NCBI GenBank assembly: GCA_019217005.1
Contig: JAHBNG010000032.1
Span: forward strand, 68,139 to 132,138
Direction: 5' to 3'
DNA from: Chloroflexi bacterium TSY
GTDB taxonomy: Bacteria; Chloroflexota; Anaerolineae; Caldilineales; Caldilineaceae
Length of the DNA stretch: 64,000 nt
Part shown: positions 8,112-16,236 of the stretch, piece by piece
Position numbering within the stretch: the first letter of the stretch is position 1
Layout: each line of letters starts with the position of its first letter
Program-made: the position numbers and the translations under genes
Notes under the pieces: generated by a model
Told to the model about the DNA's origin: nothing
Databases searched by the model: none
The model's input: only the letters and a program-made list of their open reading frames with translations

Positions 8112-10146
8112 TTAAAGTGGTTGCTGTTGAAAAGTTGATTCAAAGGCATTCTCCAAAGTGGGACCCCAAATAGCGGGGTCAGGTTCAGGGATAGCGTAAA
8201 CAGAATGTGAAGCCATAGCGGCTAAATAATGCTGCTGAATGGTTTCATCGTAGAGCTGTGCATAAAGCATGGTGGTATCGATATGAGTGTGCCCCATGAG
8301 TTTCTGCAAGGTAGTGATGGGCATAAGGCCACTGTTGAGCAAACGGGTGGCAAAGGTATGGCGCAAGCGATGAGGAGTGACGCCCTCTAAGTTAGCTTGG
8401 GCGGCAAAGGCATGAAGATGGTTGCGCACATAATTGGCTCGAAGAGGTAAGCCATCGCGTAGTAAAAGCGGGGAATGAGTAGCCAGGTCATCGGTGCGAT
8501 GTTGCAGATGGGCATCGATGGCAAGAGCAGTGCGTTGGGTAACAGGCAACCGACGGTCACGATGGGATTTGGCATCTCGAACGAGCAGAGTCTGTGTATC
8601 CGAATTCCAGTCAGAAACGAGCAGAGCTTGCACTTCGCCCATACGTAGCCCAGCATCAACCAGAATAAGAAACCAAGCACGGTCAAGGAGGTCGGAAGGA
8701 GAAAGGCTCTGAGCCGTTGAGTTTAAGACGAACTGTTCAAGTTGAGCAAATTCATGCTGGCGCAACGGACGAGGTAAGGTAGTGGGTCGTTTGAGACGTT
8801 GAATGCGATATAAAGCCGGAGCGATCGACTGGCCACATTCTTCAGCAAAATGCAGAAAACACTTGAGGGTACAAATAAAATGATTGATGGTATGGACGGA
8901 ATACTCTAAGTCACATAGGTGGGTGATGTAGTCTTGGAGATCGCGCCGTCTTAGTTCGGATAAGCTGGAGAGCATGCGCTGGTCGAGCATCCATTGCCAA
9001 CCGCGTTGGAGTTCGCCAAGCCACTGAAGGGCTCGTTCCCGCCGATAGAGGGCTTTCCAGCGTAATTGCTGGTGGAGAAGTAATGAGATGATGGGTTGAT
9101 GAAGCCAGAGCGGCAATGAGGTGAGACGTTGACGGATCTCATCAGCGGACAAACAGATGCCAACAGCTGGCTCCACTGTGCGATGTTCAGAAGGCACAGT
9201 ATTCTCTGTCTCTATTGCAGATGTCGTTCCTTCAATATCCGAGCATGCGGCTTGGCGAGACAACTGCTCCATAGCAGCTTCATAGTCGGCTCGCATATCA
9301 GGATTGGCACCATCGATGTAAATCTGGGTCGTTTTCAATTGACTGTGACCCAACCAATGAGAGAGACTAGGCAGTGGCATACGCGACTCTGCCATTCGTC
9401 TGGCGAAGGTATGGCGCAGGCGATGACAGGAGACCTCGTTCTCGGAGAGTCCGGCTTGCTGACGGTAATAATCGAGGCGCTCCTGGATTCCGCGGACACT
9501 GATGCCTTTGTGACGACGAGTCAGAAACAGATGGCTATCGACTGCATCAGGACGCTCATCCATATAGCTCACCAACAGCGCTGTGGTTTCTGGCGTCAAC
9601 CAGACTCGACGCTCTTTGTTCCCTTTGCCGCGTACGCGCAGTGACCACAGTTCGTCCGGATTTATGGCAGCTTCAATATCGCCCATCTCTAGTTTCGACA
9701 CTTCGCCCACCCGCAGGCCAACGTCGAGCATCAAGGCCAACATCACTTGGTCTCTTATCTGACCTTGACTCACGCTCCCCCCATAACTGGCGGACGATGC
9801 GTTCCGCTATATCTCTGGGAAGATGGCAACCTGTATCCAGTCGGTGTAGACGCCACACCACCGGGTTTGACCAGCTTTCGTCTTCTGCCTCATCCGCCAA
9901 GTAGTCGAAAAATCGGCTCAACGTTGCCACTCTGCGATTGACCGTCGCACTGCTCATCCCCGCTTCGAGTTGCGCCGTTACAAACGTCGTTATCTCTTGG
10001 CGACCTATCTCTCTTGGCCTTTTTTCTATCACCTGGCCAAATTGATTTAGGTCACTTTCGTAATGTTTTACAGTTTCGCTTTGCGGAGAAAGCATTCTCA
10101 CATGGGCACAGAATCCTGTTACTGCGGCGCTAAATTCTTGGTTCAT
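8112..10146 (-). pseudogene. Fused double tyrosine recombinase (two XerC/D-like units), one frame change
   Basis: One polypeptide of about 675 residues would contain two complete phage-integrase-type units. Unit 1 has an N-terminal SAM-like domain (10146 to about 9770: ETVKHYESDLNQFGQVIE, SATVNRRVATLSRFFDYL), then catalytic motifs DVGLRVGEVSKL, CHRLRHTFARRM, HWLGHSQLKTTQIY. Unit 2 starts near residue 330 with a second SAM-like region (LQWLGELQRGWQWMLD, TINHFICTLKCFLHFAEE) and motifs DAGLRMGEVQAL, HRLRHTFATRLL, KLMGHTHIDTTMLY. So both units keep the R, H-x-x-R, H and Tyr residues. The units are out of frame once, at a run of six G near 9772, which could be decay, an assembly error or slippage. 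Start ATG at 10146 follows AGGAGG. It presumably recombines the element ends. Confidence 0.8.
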
Positions 10147-10182
10147 TTTGGCCTCCTAGGGCTATTTTACCCCTTTTTTGGC

Positions 10183-10206
10183 CTACTGCGTGTAATAGAG
10201 AACGCC
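10183..10206 (-). repeat. Right 24-bp terminal inverted repeat of recombinase element
   Basis: Exact inverted copy of 8079-8102. The adjacent outer bases CCTCCTCC match, in reverse, the flank GGAGGA just outside the left end of the derivative at 45684. Confidence 0.85.
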
Positions 10207-10216
10207 TCCTCCGCTT

Positions 10217-10234
10217 AAATTTGGATCGACTGAG
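10217..10234 (+). repeat. End remnant of the 215-bp MITE family
   Basis: Eighteen bases matching the MITE end (AAATTTGGATC then ACTGAG, one substitution from consensus). They sit 10 bp outside the recombinase element. The rest of the MITE is missing, so this is a scar or a chance partial copy. Confidence 0.45.
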
Positions 10235-10298
10235 TCTGAGACCTTGGTTCTCACGGGCAACCTGAGCGACGCACATTCGACCCATCCAACGAGCGTAT

Positions 10299-11483
10299 CT
10301 ACTGTCCAAGATATCTCCGTACATTCACACGATGTTCCTCAAACGTTTTGGCAAACACGTGCCGTCCCCCTTCCTCTGGTAAGGCAACAAAGTAAAGGAA
10401 ATCGTGATCGGCGGGTGAAAGAACTGCCTGAATACTGCTTAGGCCCGGATTGGCAATGGGACCGGGAGGGAGACCGGGATAGAGGTAGGTGTTGTAGGGG
10501 CTGTTGACTGAACTATATTCTTCAAGGAAAACTGGCGTTTTCCACCACTGCCCTGTATCGGGTTGGTAACCCATGGCATATTGCACGGTCGGATCGGCTT
10601 CCAGCTTAATGCCCTGGTTGAGCCTGTTGAGATAGACCTGTGCAATAGCAGGACGTTCGTCTGCAACAACCGCTTCGCGTTCGACAATGCTAGCCAAAGT
10701 AAGCACAGCATAGAGATCAAGATCTGTTGCGCCGTTTGCAACTGCCTCTTCATAGACCGGCATCACGCGTGTTGCAAATCCATCTAGTTGGCGCGATAGA
10801 ATATCGGCAATGGTTGTCTCGACCAGTGGAATGTCATAAGTATCTGGAAACAGAAACCCTTCCAAGCTTGTTCCAGCGGGACGTTGTTGCAGAAAGGGAT
10901 AACGGGCGGGATCAAGTCCGGTCAGATTTCCCACCTCTACCTGCGTCCGATAGCCTGTAACGATGGCTTCGTCAAAGACATCCAGGCTGGCCAGGTGATC
11001 GACAATTTGCCCAATGCGCCAACCTTCGGGAATGGTCAGCCGAATACTGTCTGCTGCGGCATTTTGCAGCTCATCGACAATCTCTCGCAGCGTCATCGAA
11101 GGACTTAGCAAAAAGGTCCCTGCATCCAAACCAGACGCCAACCCATTGGTGCGGACATACGCTTCGAAAAGAAGATCATCGCCGATTAGACCGGCTGCTT
11201 GGAGGTTCTGACCGATGGTGCGAGCAGGCGTTCCAGGTTCGATCACAAAACGTATCTCACTTGTATCGACACTATAGGGGCGATCTAATTGTGCTTCGTT
11301 TGCGAGCAAATAGCCGCTCAGCACCGGGCTTCTGCCGCTGCAAGCTGGGAAAAGGAGGAGGAGAAGAACAAGAAAGATTTGGGCGTACCGCGTATTGCGT
11401 AGTGCATAGCACCAGTTGAGAAATTGGTTGTGCTGCAAGGATTTATCTGTGGATTCGAGGATTGGCTTTGAGTGTTCCAACAA
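10299..11483 (-). CDS. mltG: Endolytic murein transglycosylase MltG
   Basis: A 394-residue membrane-anchored lytic transglycosylase that cuts nascent glycan strands in peptidoglycan synthesis. A hydrophobic anchor lies near residues 35-50 ([15 protein letters not shown]). Then come a LysM-like region ([22 protein letters not shown]) and the YceG core with [32 protein letters not shown] (the Glu is the catalytic residue), FLNRL-like [23 protein letters not shown] and [20 protein letters not shown]. All family landmarks are present. The segment before the anchor includes YALRNTRYA, which is encoded by a dispersed GCGTATTGCGT-type repeat. No later start codon is available, so repeat-derived residues appear to be part of the protein. 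Confidence 0.92.
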   Translation of the reverse strand: MLEHSKPILESTDKSLQHNQFLNWCYALRNTRYAQIFLVLLLLLFPACSGRSPVLSGYLLANEAQLDRPYSVDTSEIRFVIEPGTPARTIGQNLQAAGLIGDDLLFEAYVRTNGLASGLDAGTFLLSPSMTLREIVDELQNAAADSIRLTIPEGWRIGQIVDHLASLDVFDEAIVTGYRTQVEVGNLTGLDPARYPFLQQRPAGTSLEGFLFPDTYDIPLVETTIADILSRQLDGFATRVMPVYEEAVANGATDLDLYAVLTLASIVEREAVVADERPAIAQVYLNRLNQGIKLEADPTVQYAMGYQPDTGQWWKTPVFLEEYSSVNSPYNTYLYPGLPPGPIANPGLSSIQAVLSPADHDFLYFVALPEEGGRHVFAKTFEEHRVNVRRYLGQ

Positions 11484-11616
11484 ATTGAGTCTCTCTAATA
11501 GTCACATTATTTAAACTTCGTACTTTCGTCCGCAATTCTGCCAGAGTAAAAAAGCTTTCAGCCATCAGCTGGAATCGGGCCTTGTCTCGCTGCTGATTTT
11601 TATCCTTTCCTATACT

Positions 11617-11831
11617 CAGTAGATCCAAATTTGGCGTTTTGGGCGATTTTCAGTCGAGATTGCAGGGATTTTGGAGTCATTTATTCAGATTTCGGTTACA
11701 GAAAACAACCTATTTCATATCTGAAAATCGCCCAAATCTAACGCAAAAACTAGATATCGACCGGCAAATTTGTATTTATGTCAACTGTTTAGCCAGAATT
11801 CTCTCTCAAAACCTGAAATTTGGATCTACTG
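11617..11831 (+). repeat. 215-bp MITE, copy A
   Basis: Ends are CAGTAGATCCAAATTT and its inverse, extending to an imperfect inverted repeat of about 24 bp. An inner inverted pair GGCGATTTTCA/TGAAAATCGCC folds the centre. The element has no coding capacity of its own. Near-identical copies lie at 26641, 42387 and 60459 (reverse). Flanks are ATACT and AGACT, an imperfect 5-bp pair. Confidence 0.85.
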
Positions 11832-11898
11832 AGACTATAAAGAATGCTGCGAACGTACGGAGTTTAAGTGACTTCTCTATAAGAAAATCGAGTGCGTA

Positions 11899-12044
11899 CC
11901 ACAAAGTTTGTAAATGGGGCAGGTTCGCTGACTAAGTGCTTATCCGAAAAGTTCTGTGTCGATGCATTCTCGCTCGAGAAGCTGGTCGGATTCACAACCA
12001 CTTTTCCGATAGGTTCTAAGCAGTCTCCATTTACATACTTTGGG
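11899..12044 (+). repeat. CCCAAAG-type palindrome split by a second palindromic repeat
   Basis: The outer halves (CACAAAGTTTGTAAATGGGG at left, CATTTACATACTTTGGG at right) match the intact palindrome at 27041-27100. Between them sits a complete copy of another repeat family (11932-12020). One palindromic element has therefore inserted into another. Confidence 0.65.
11932..12020 (+). repeat. About 90-bp REP-like palindrome, copy 1 (CTATCCGAAAAGT family)
   Basis: Starts CTAAGTGCTTATCCGAAAAG and ends with ACTTTTCCGATAGGTTCTAAG-like bases. An inner TTCTCGCTCGAGAA hairpin is shared with the copies at 16045-16135 and 38047-38137. Confidence 0.7.
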
Positions 12045-12068
12045 ACACACTGTCAGAAAATCTGGCTC

Positions 12069-13019
12069 TTAATGAAATTGAGCGACACTATCCGTTTGGC
12101 GAAAGAGGGGATCCTGTTCCATGAGGCAACGTAAACCGGCGACTAATCCCGTCTGTGGTTGATAGTTGAGCAGCACATTGGCCTTTTTCAGGTCGGCTAC
12201 AAGGCTCGAAAGTCCTTTCGCTCCATCTTGGTTGTTGATCACGCTTGCGCTGGTTCCGATGACAAATTCAAGCTGAGACACGAGTTCATTGATCGATGTG
12301 CCTGTGCCGCTGCCCATGTTGATAATTTCGCCATTTACATTTGGGGCATCGGCTGCTGTAATGAGTGCTTTGACAACATCGTCGACATAAACAAAATCAC
12401 GCACCTGTTCCCCTGTTCCGTTCACGATCAGTGAACCACGACCGATAATTTGCTGCATGAATTGCGGAATCACGGGCGGATGCGTCGGTGGTAGTGGGTG
12501 ACCAGGACCATATGCATTGAAAATGCGCAGTGCAACGGTCTCAAAGCCACTATGTGCACCAATATTGAACATGTACTGCTCCGCGGCCAACTTGCTGACT
12601 GCGTAGGGAGCAACGGGCTTGGTACGCATCTCTTCATTGACCGTCATGGCATTTTGCTCTCCATAGACGGGCGCGCTGCTTGTCAGAATCATGCGTCCGA
12701 CTCCCACATCGCGACAGGCTTCCAGGAGCGCAACAGTTCCGCCAACGTTTACATCGTTGTACTCTTTGGGATAGAGAACAGAGGCAGGAACACTGACACG
12801 TGCCGCAAGATGATAGACAACATCCACCCCTTGCAATAGCGACCAAAGTCGCGGAATATCACGCACATCGCCACGATTGAAATTGATTCCAGAGCGCAAA
12901 TTCTTTGGATCACCCGCGCTAAGATCATCCAAGATACGCACATAGTGCCCCAACTCATGTAATCGATTCGCTAAATGGGTGCCGAGAAAACCAGCACCGC
13001 CTGTGATCAAGACTCGCAT
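12069..13019 (-). CDS. NAD-dependent sugar-nucleotide epimerase/dehydratase
   Basis: A 316-residue extended SDR of the UDP-glucose 4-epimerase type. It has the N-terminal dinucleotide-binding GGAGFLG at residues 7-13, an acidic RILDDLS after beta-2, DVRD and YHLAA, and the catalytic YAVSK (Tyr139, Lys143) preceded by LTSSAPVYG. Later motifs RIFNAYGPG and VRDFVYVDDVV are typical of nucleotide-sugar epimerases acting in cell-surface polysaccharide synthesis. The exact sugar cannot be read. It is 13 bp downstream of the MBL-fold gene on the same strand, so the two are probably co-transcribed with the thioesterase. Confidence 0.88.
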   Translation of the reverse strand: MRVLITGGAGFLGTHLANRLHELGHYVRILDDLSAGDPKNLRSGINFNRGDVRDIPRLWSLLQGVDVVYHLAARVSVPASVLYPKEYNDVNVGGTVALLEACRDVGVGRMILTSSAPVYGEQNAMTVNEEMRTKPVAPYAVSKLAAEQYMFNIGAHSGFETVALRIFNAYGPGHPLPPTHPPVIPQFMQQIIGRGSLIVNGTGEQVRDFVYVDDVVKALITAADAPNVNGEIINMGSGTGTSINELVSQLEFVIGTSASVINNQDGAKGLSSLVADLKKANVLLNYQPQTGLVAGLRCLMEQDPLFRQTDSVAQFH

Positions 13020-13032
13020 AAATTTCTATCTG

Positions 13033-13959
13033 TCACTTGGATACAGAACCAAGTATATTTTGTGAGTCACCTAAATCATCACTCGAATCTGGGTAGTGGG
13101 GGGACATAGAGAGTGAAAGATTAGTGTAGTTTGTAAAGATCGAGTTATAAGATCGACAGGCTTCAATCAGATTCGCTGCTGAAAAATGACCACGCGTCCA
13201 AAAAGTTAATCGCGGCTCCTCGTCAAAGAGACAAGCAACAATGTCCGAAACCGTCAGCCCTTTCGATTCAAGTCGGGCAACATCGCGGGCAAGCCCAATC
13301 AAATAGTGAATTCTTTGATGGATTTCCGGCTGGGGTGTCCGCCGAATGTTGCCGCTGCCGGGAAAAAGCCGTTCGGGTCGCAGTGTGGCAAGAGTCCGTA
13401 AGCTGCTGATGATCCCAAACATGTCAAAATCTGGTGTCCATGCCTCATCTCGTCCCCCAATAAAGGCGTCACCACAAAATATCCAGCGCCGTGTTGGTTC
13501 ATACAAGCTAATATGATCACGACAATACCCTGGCGTCTCGACAATGCGAAATGTATAACCGGACGTACGGATTATGTTCTCGGCATCATCCAAGGAGACA
13601 AGCTTGTTTGTCGCAGGCGGTGTTCCCCAGACTAATCGCCGGTAGAGTTGAAGTTGAAGGCGCTTTGGCTGCTTGATAATTGGAATGGACCGTATAGATG
13701 CATAGGTAATGGCAGCTGGAAACTGCTCTTGAATATGCGCCAATCCACCAATATGATCCTCATGAGCATGGGTGAGCACAATCTGATCGACATGGACTTG
13801 CTCCAATATTTTTCCTAACTCTATTGCTGTACAGAGTGGTCCTGTATCAATGAGGAGCCCATCAACCCAATAGGCAGCCGTCCAATAGAGTGGTCGTCCA
13901 AAAAATGACCGCGCCATACGAATCGCAATAACCGAACCGTGTTGTTCAATGTGAATCAT
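13033..13959 (-). CDS. MBL-fold metallo-hydrolase
   Basis: A 308-residue metallo-beta-lactamase-fold hydrolase. The metal site THAHEDHIGG gives His64, His66, Asp68 and His69. VETPGYCRDHISLY provides the next His and WIFCGDAFIGG the bridging Asp. A C-terminal helical extension after residue 220 has the winged-helix-like spacing seen in GloB/LACTB2-type proteins (GLTVSDIVACLF, HFSAANLIEACRSY). Family members hydrolyse thioesters, lactones or nucleic acids, so the substrate is open. The start overlaps the preceding thioesterase gene by 14 bp, which implies coupling. Confidence 0.85.
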   Translation of the reverse strand: MIHIEQHGSVIAIRMARSFFGRPLYWTAAYWVDGLLIDTGPLCTAIELGKILEQVHVDQIVLTHAHEDHIGGLAHIQEQFPAAITYASIRSIPIIKQPKRLQLQLYRRLVWGTPPATNKLVSLDDAENIIRTSGYTFRIVETPGYCRDHISLYEPTRRWIFCGDAFIGGRDEAWTPDFDMFGIISSLRTLATLRPERLFPGSGNIRRTPQPEIHQRIHYLIGLARDVARLESKGLTVSDIVACLFDEEPRLTFWTRGHFSAANLIEACRSYNSIFTNYTNLSLSMSPHYPDSSDDLGDSQNILGSVSK

Positions 13960-14395
13960 GATAACGCTCTGAACCTTCTTGAATACGCATCAAAATCTCG
14001 TTGGGCATCCGAGTGACTTTTCCCGTTTTATCTACATAGATATGTTCGCTATGTCCAGAAACAAGCGAAGCGTTCGTCTCGCTGTGCTGAATCTCGTAAG
14101 CAAATTTGATATACCGGCTACGCAGTTCGACCATCGATGTCACAATAGAAAGTTTGTCGCCAAACGTGGCCGATGCCCGATAGGATGCTTGAATGCCCGT
14201 CACAGCAAAATTGTGACCAGATCTTGAAATCTCTATATAGGGTACACCAATTGCCTCCATCCAGGCAACACACCCAACCTCAAACCAGATAATATAGGAG
14301 GCATGATGGACAACACCCATCTGATCTGTTTCCGCAAAGCGTACGCTGATATCAGTGGTCACTTTAGCTTGTGTCAGTTTAGGAGCCATTGACAT
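13946..14395 (-). CDS. Acyl-CoA thioesterase, 4HBT/YbgC family
   Basis: A 149-residue hotdog-fold protein. RFAETDQMGVVHHASYIIWFEVG holds the YbgC/FadM-type signature, with Asp in the TDQMGVVHH segment as the likely catalytic residue. The middle GIQASYRASATFGDKLSIVT is the usual second half of the fold. Start at 14395 is chosen because GAGGAGGG sits eight bases upstream; a longer frame to 14437 lacks a ribosome site. It hydrolyses acyl-CoA thioesters of unknown chain length. The 3' end overlaps the MBL-fold gene. Confidence 0.87.
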   Translation of the reverse strand: MSMAPKLTQAKVTTDISVRFAETDQMGVVHHASYIIWFEVGCVAWMEAIGVPYIEISRSGHNFAVTGIQASYRASATFGDKLSIVTSMVELRSRYIKFAYEIQHSETNASLVSGHSEHIYVDKTGKVTRMPNEILMRIQEGSERYHDSH

Positions 14396-14560
14396 TTGAC
14401 AGCCCTCCTCAGAGAAATCTTCTCGCAGCACAACCAACGCTCTGAGGGCGCACGCTAAATGTCAACAGAACCTAGTCATCGTCTACAACTGTGTTCGCCC
14501 TGCAAAAGGTTCCACCGTCTATCATTTGGCATTCACTATCCACTATCTCCTCTCTACTCT

Positions 14561-15991
14561 CTACATATGGATAGGATGACCTTCCACTGCGTGTGCTGCT
14601 TCCATGATAATCTCAGAAAGGGTTGGGTGGGCATGAACATTGCGTGCAATTTCAGATGGAGTCATCTCCATGAATTGAGCCAGGTTTAGCTCGGGCAAAA
14701 GCTCTGTCGCCTGTGCCCCAACAATATGAGCCCCCAAAATCTCGCCATACTTGGCATCAGCAATAATCTTCACAAATCCACTTCTTGCCCCGATTGCCTG
14801 CGCCTTTCCATTTGGCATATAGGGGAACTTACCGACATTGATCTCATAACCAGCCTCTGTGGCTTGCGCTTCTGTCATCCCCATACTGGCAACTTCTGGT
14901 TTGCAGTAGGTACAACGTGGCATTGTACCATACTTCTCGTCTGGAATCGGCATTGTATCAACACCCGCCACACTCTCAGCGGCGACAATGGCCATTGCAC
15001 TCGCAACGTGTGCCAATGCCAGCTTGCCTGTACAATCACCGATGGCATAAATATGATCAATGTTGGTCCGCATCACCTCATCTATTTGAATAAATCCCTG
15101 CTCATCTGTGCTCACACCCACTGCATCTAAACCAATTGTTTCGGTATTTGGCACAATATTGACAGCAATTAGGACCTTCTCAACATGGATGGTCTCCGTG
15201 CTGTCGTCCTGCTTGCGAACTGTAACAGCAACACCAGCAGCACCCACATCAAAGGCTTCTGTGCGGGCGCTTGTCAAGATGGTCGCGCCATTCTTCTTAA
15301 ACGCTTTTTCGACCTCGGCAGATACTTCTGGTTCTTCATTTGGCAACACCCTGTCCATCAACTCAACAACCGTCAACTTTGTGCCGTAGGTCTGATAAAA
15401 ATAGCCCAATTCCATCCCAATCGCACCAGCACCAACGACGAGCAGGGACTCTGGTTGTTCCGTTAGTCGGATGGCATGACGATATTGCAAAATCCGCTCA
15501 CCATCAAACTCAACACCAGGCAATGATCGGGCGCGTCCACCAGTGGCTATGACAAAGTGAGCAGCAGTGACTGATCGTCCACTCGCTTCGGGATTGATCT
15601 CAGAGGGTGTCACCTGGAGCGTATGAGCATCGATGAAGGTGCCGTGTCCCTCAATCACTTCGATCTTGTTTTTCCTCATCAAAAAGCTGACACCCTTGGT
15701 CTGCCGTTCGACAATGCCCAAACTACGCTTGACGGCACTGCTAAAGTCAACCTGCAAATTCTCAAAGGTGAAACCAAAGTTAGTCGCTTCATGCAGTGTT
15801 TCCAACACTTCTGCATTGTGCAGCAACGCTTTTTTTGGAATACACCCCCAATTGAGACAAACGCCCCCCATATTTTCGCGTTCGACAATGGCCGTTTTCA
15901 ACCCAAGTTGCGCAGCGCGAATCGCAGCGACATAGCCACCAGGACCACTTCCAATGACAATGACGTCGTATTCATAGTTCTGTGTACTCAT
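14561..15991 (-). CDS. lpdA: Dihydrolipoyl dehydrogenase (E3)
   Basis: A 476-residue flavoprotein disulfide reductase that re-oxidises dihydrolipoamide in 2-oxoacid dehydrogenase complexes using NAD+. It shows the FAD-binding VIGSGPGGYVAAIRAAQLG, the redox pair in CLNWGCIPKK (Cys45 and Cys50), the NAD-binding GAGAIGMELGYFYQTYG, YAIGDCTGKLALAHVASA, and the C-terminal dimer-interface HAHPTLSEIIMEAAHAVEG with the catalytic His-Glu pair. It is full length. It lies about 240 bp downstream of the E2 gene on the same strand, separated by two repeat elements, and probably serves that complex. Confidence 0.95.
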   Translation of the reverse strand: MSTQNYEYDVIVIGSGPGGYVAAIRAAQLGLKTAIVERENMGGVCLNWGCIPKKALLHNAEVLETLHEATNFGFTFENLQVDFSSAVKRSLGIVERQTKGVSFLMRKNKIEVIEGHGTFIDAHTLQVTPSEINPEASGRSVTAAHFVIATGGRARSLPGVEFDGERILQYRHAIRLTEQPESLLVVGAGAIGMELGYFYQTYGTKLTVVELMDRVLPNEEPEVSAEVEKAFKKNGATILTSARTEAFDVGAAGVAVTVRKQDDSTETIHVEKVLIAVNIVPNTETIGLDAVGVSTDEQGFIQIDEVMRTNIDHIYAIGDCTGKLALAHVASAMAIVAAESVAGVDTMPIPDEKYGTMPRCTYCKPEVASMGMTEAQATEAGYEINVGKFPYMPNGKAQAIGARSGFVKIIADAKYGEILGAHIVGAQATELLPELNLAQFMEMTPSEIARNVHAHPTLSEIIMEAAHAVEGHPIHM

Positions 15992-16044
15992 CTTATATCC
16001 TTGTACGAGTGATTAGTCGCTAGATGCTCTATTTTTCAGAATCG

Positions 16045-16135
16045 CCTAAGAACCTATCCGAAAAGTTCTGTGACGGTCTCTTCTCACTCGAGAACCTGGT
16101 CGAACTCACAACCACTTTTCGGATAGGTTCTTAGG
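16045..16135 (+). repeat. 91-bp REP-like palindrome, copy 2 (CTATCCGAAAAGT family)
   Basis: Perfect 22-bp inverted ends (AACCTATCCGAAAAGT inside a CCTAAG cap). The centre carries CTCACTCGAGAACC. It lies between the E2 and E3 genes and directly abuts the next repeat, so the two together could act as a transcriptional roadblock or processing site. Confidence 0.8.
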
Positions 16136-16236
16136 CTGTTCCAACAATTAAAATCCCTAATTTGATGTGGAAAAGCTCAAGCCACTCCAGGGAAATCGAC
16201 TTGGCAAATCAGGGACTTATTTCTCTGGAATGGCCT
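16135..16236 (-). repeat. Diverged copy of the 101-bp twin-hairpin repeat
   Basis: It has two hairpins in series: GGCTGTTCC with GGAAAAGC, then GCCACTCCAG with CTGGAATGGC. The layout matches the elements at 26880, 32230 and 50960 but with more substitutions. Its right end reaches into the stop codon of the E2 gene (16235-16237). Confidence 0.6.

Larger units (their letters stand above)
8079..10206 (-). mobile_element. 2128-bp element: double tyrosine recombinase between perfect 24-bp inverted ends
   Basis: The element is bounded by 8079-8102 and 10183-10206, which are exact 24-bp inverted copies (outer end GGCGTTCTCTATTAC). Almost all of the interior is one recombinase reading unit on the minus strand. 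Tyrosine-recombinase mobile units with inverted ends are known (for example recombinase-in-trio elements), but those I know carry separate recombinase genes. A 155-bp derivative with the same ends lies at 45684-45838 and shares flanking sequence on both sides. That implies a preferred target or a mobile unit somewhat larger than the inverted repeats. Confidence 0.75.

Noticed and set aside
8112..10146. Integron integrase or phage integrase with an attC/att array
   Set aside because: No attC-like sites or gene cassettes, no tRNA at the borders, and two recombinase units instead of one; the inverted ends point to an IS-like unit.
11639..11935. Plus-strand frames inside MITE copies (SRDCRDFGVIYSDFGY-type and LQGFWSHLFRFRLQK-type)
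   Set aside because: They recur only because the MITE recurs. They lack starts with ribosome sites and look non-coding.
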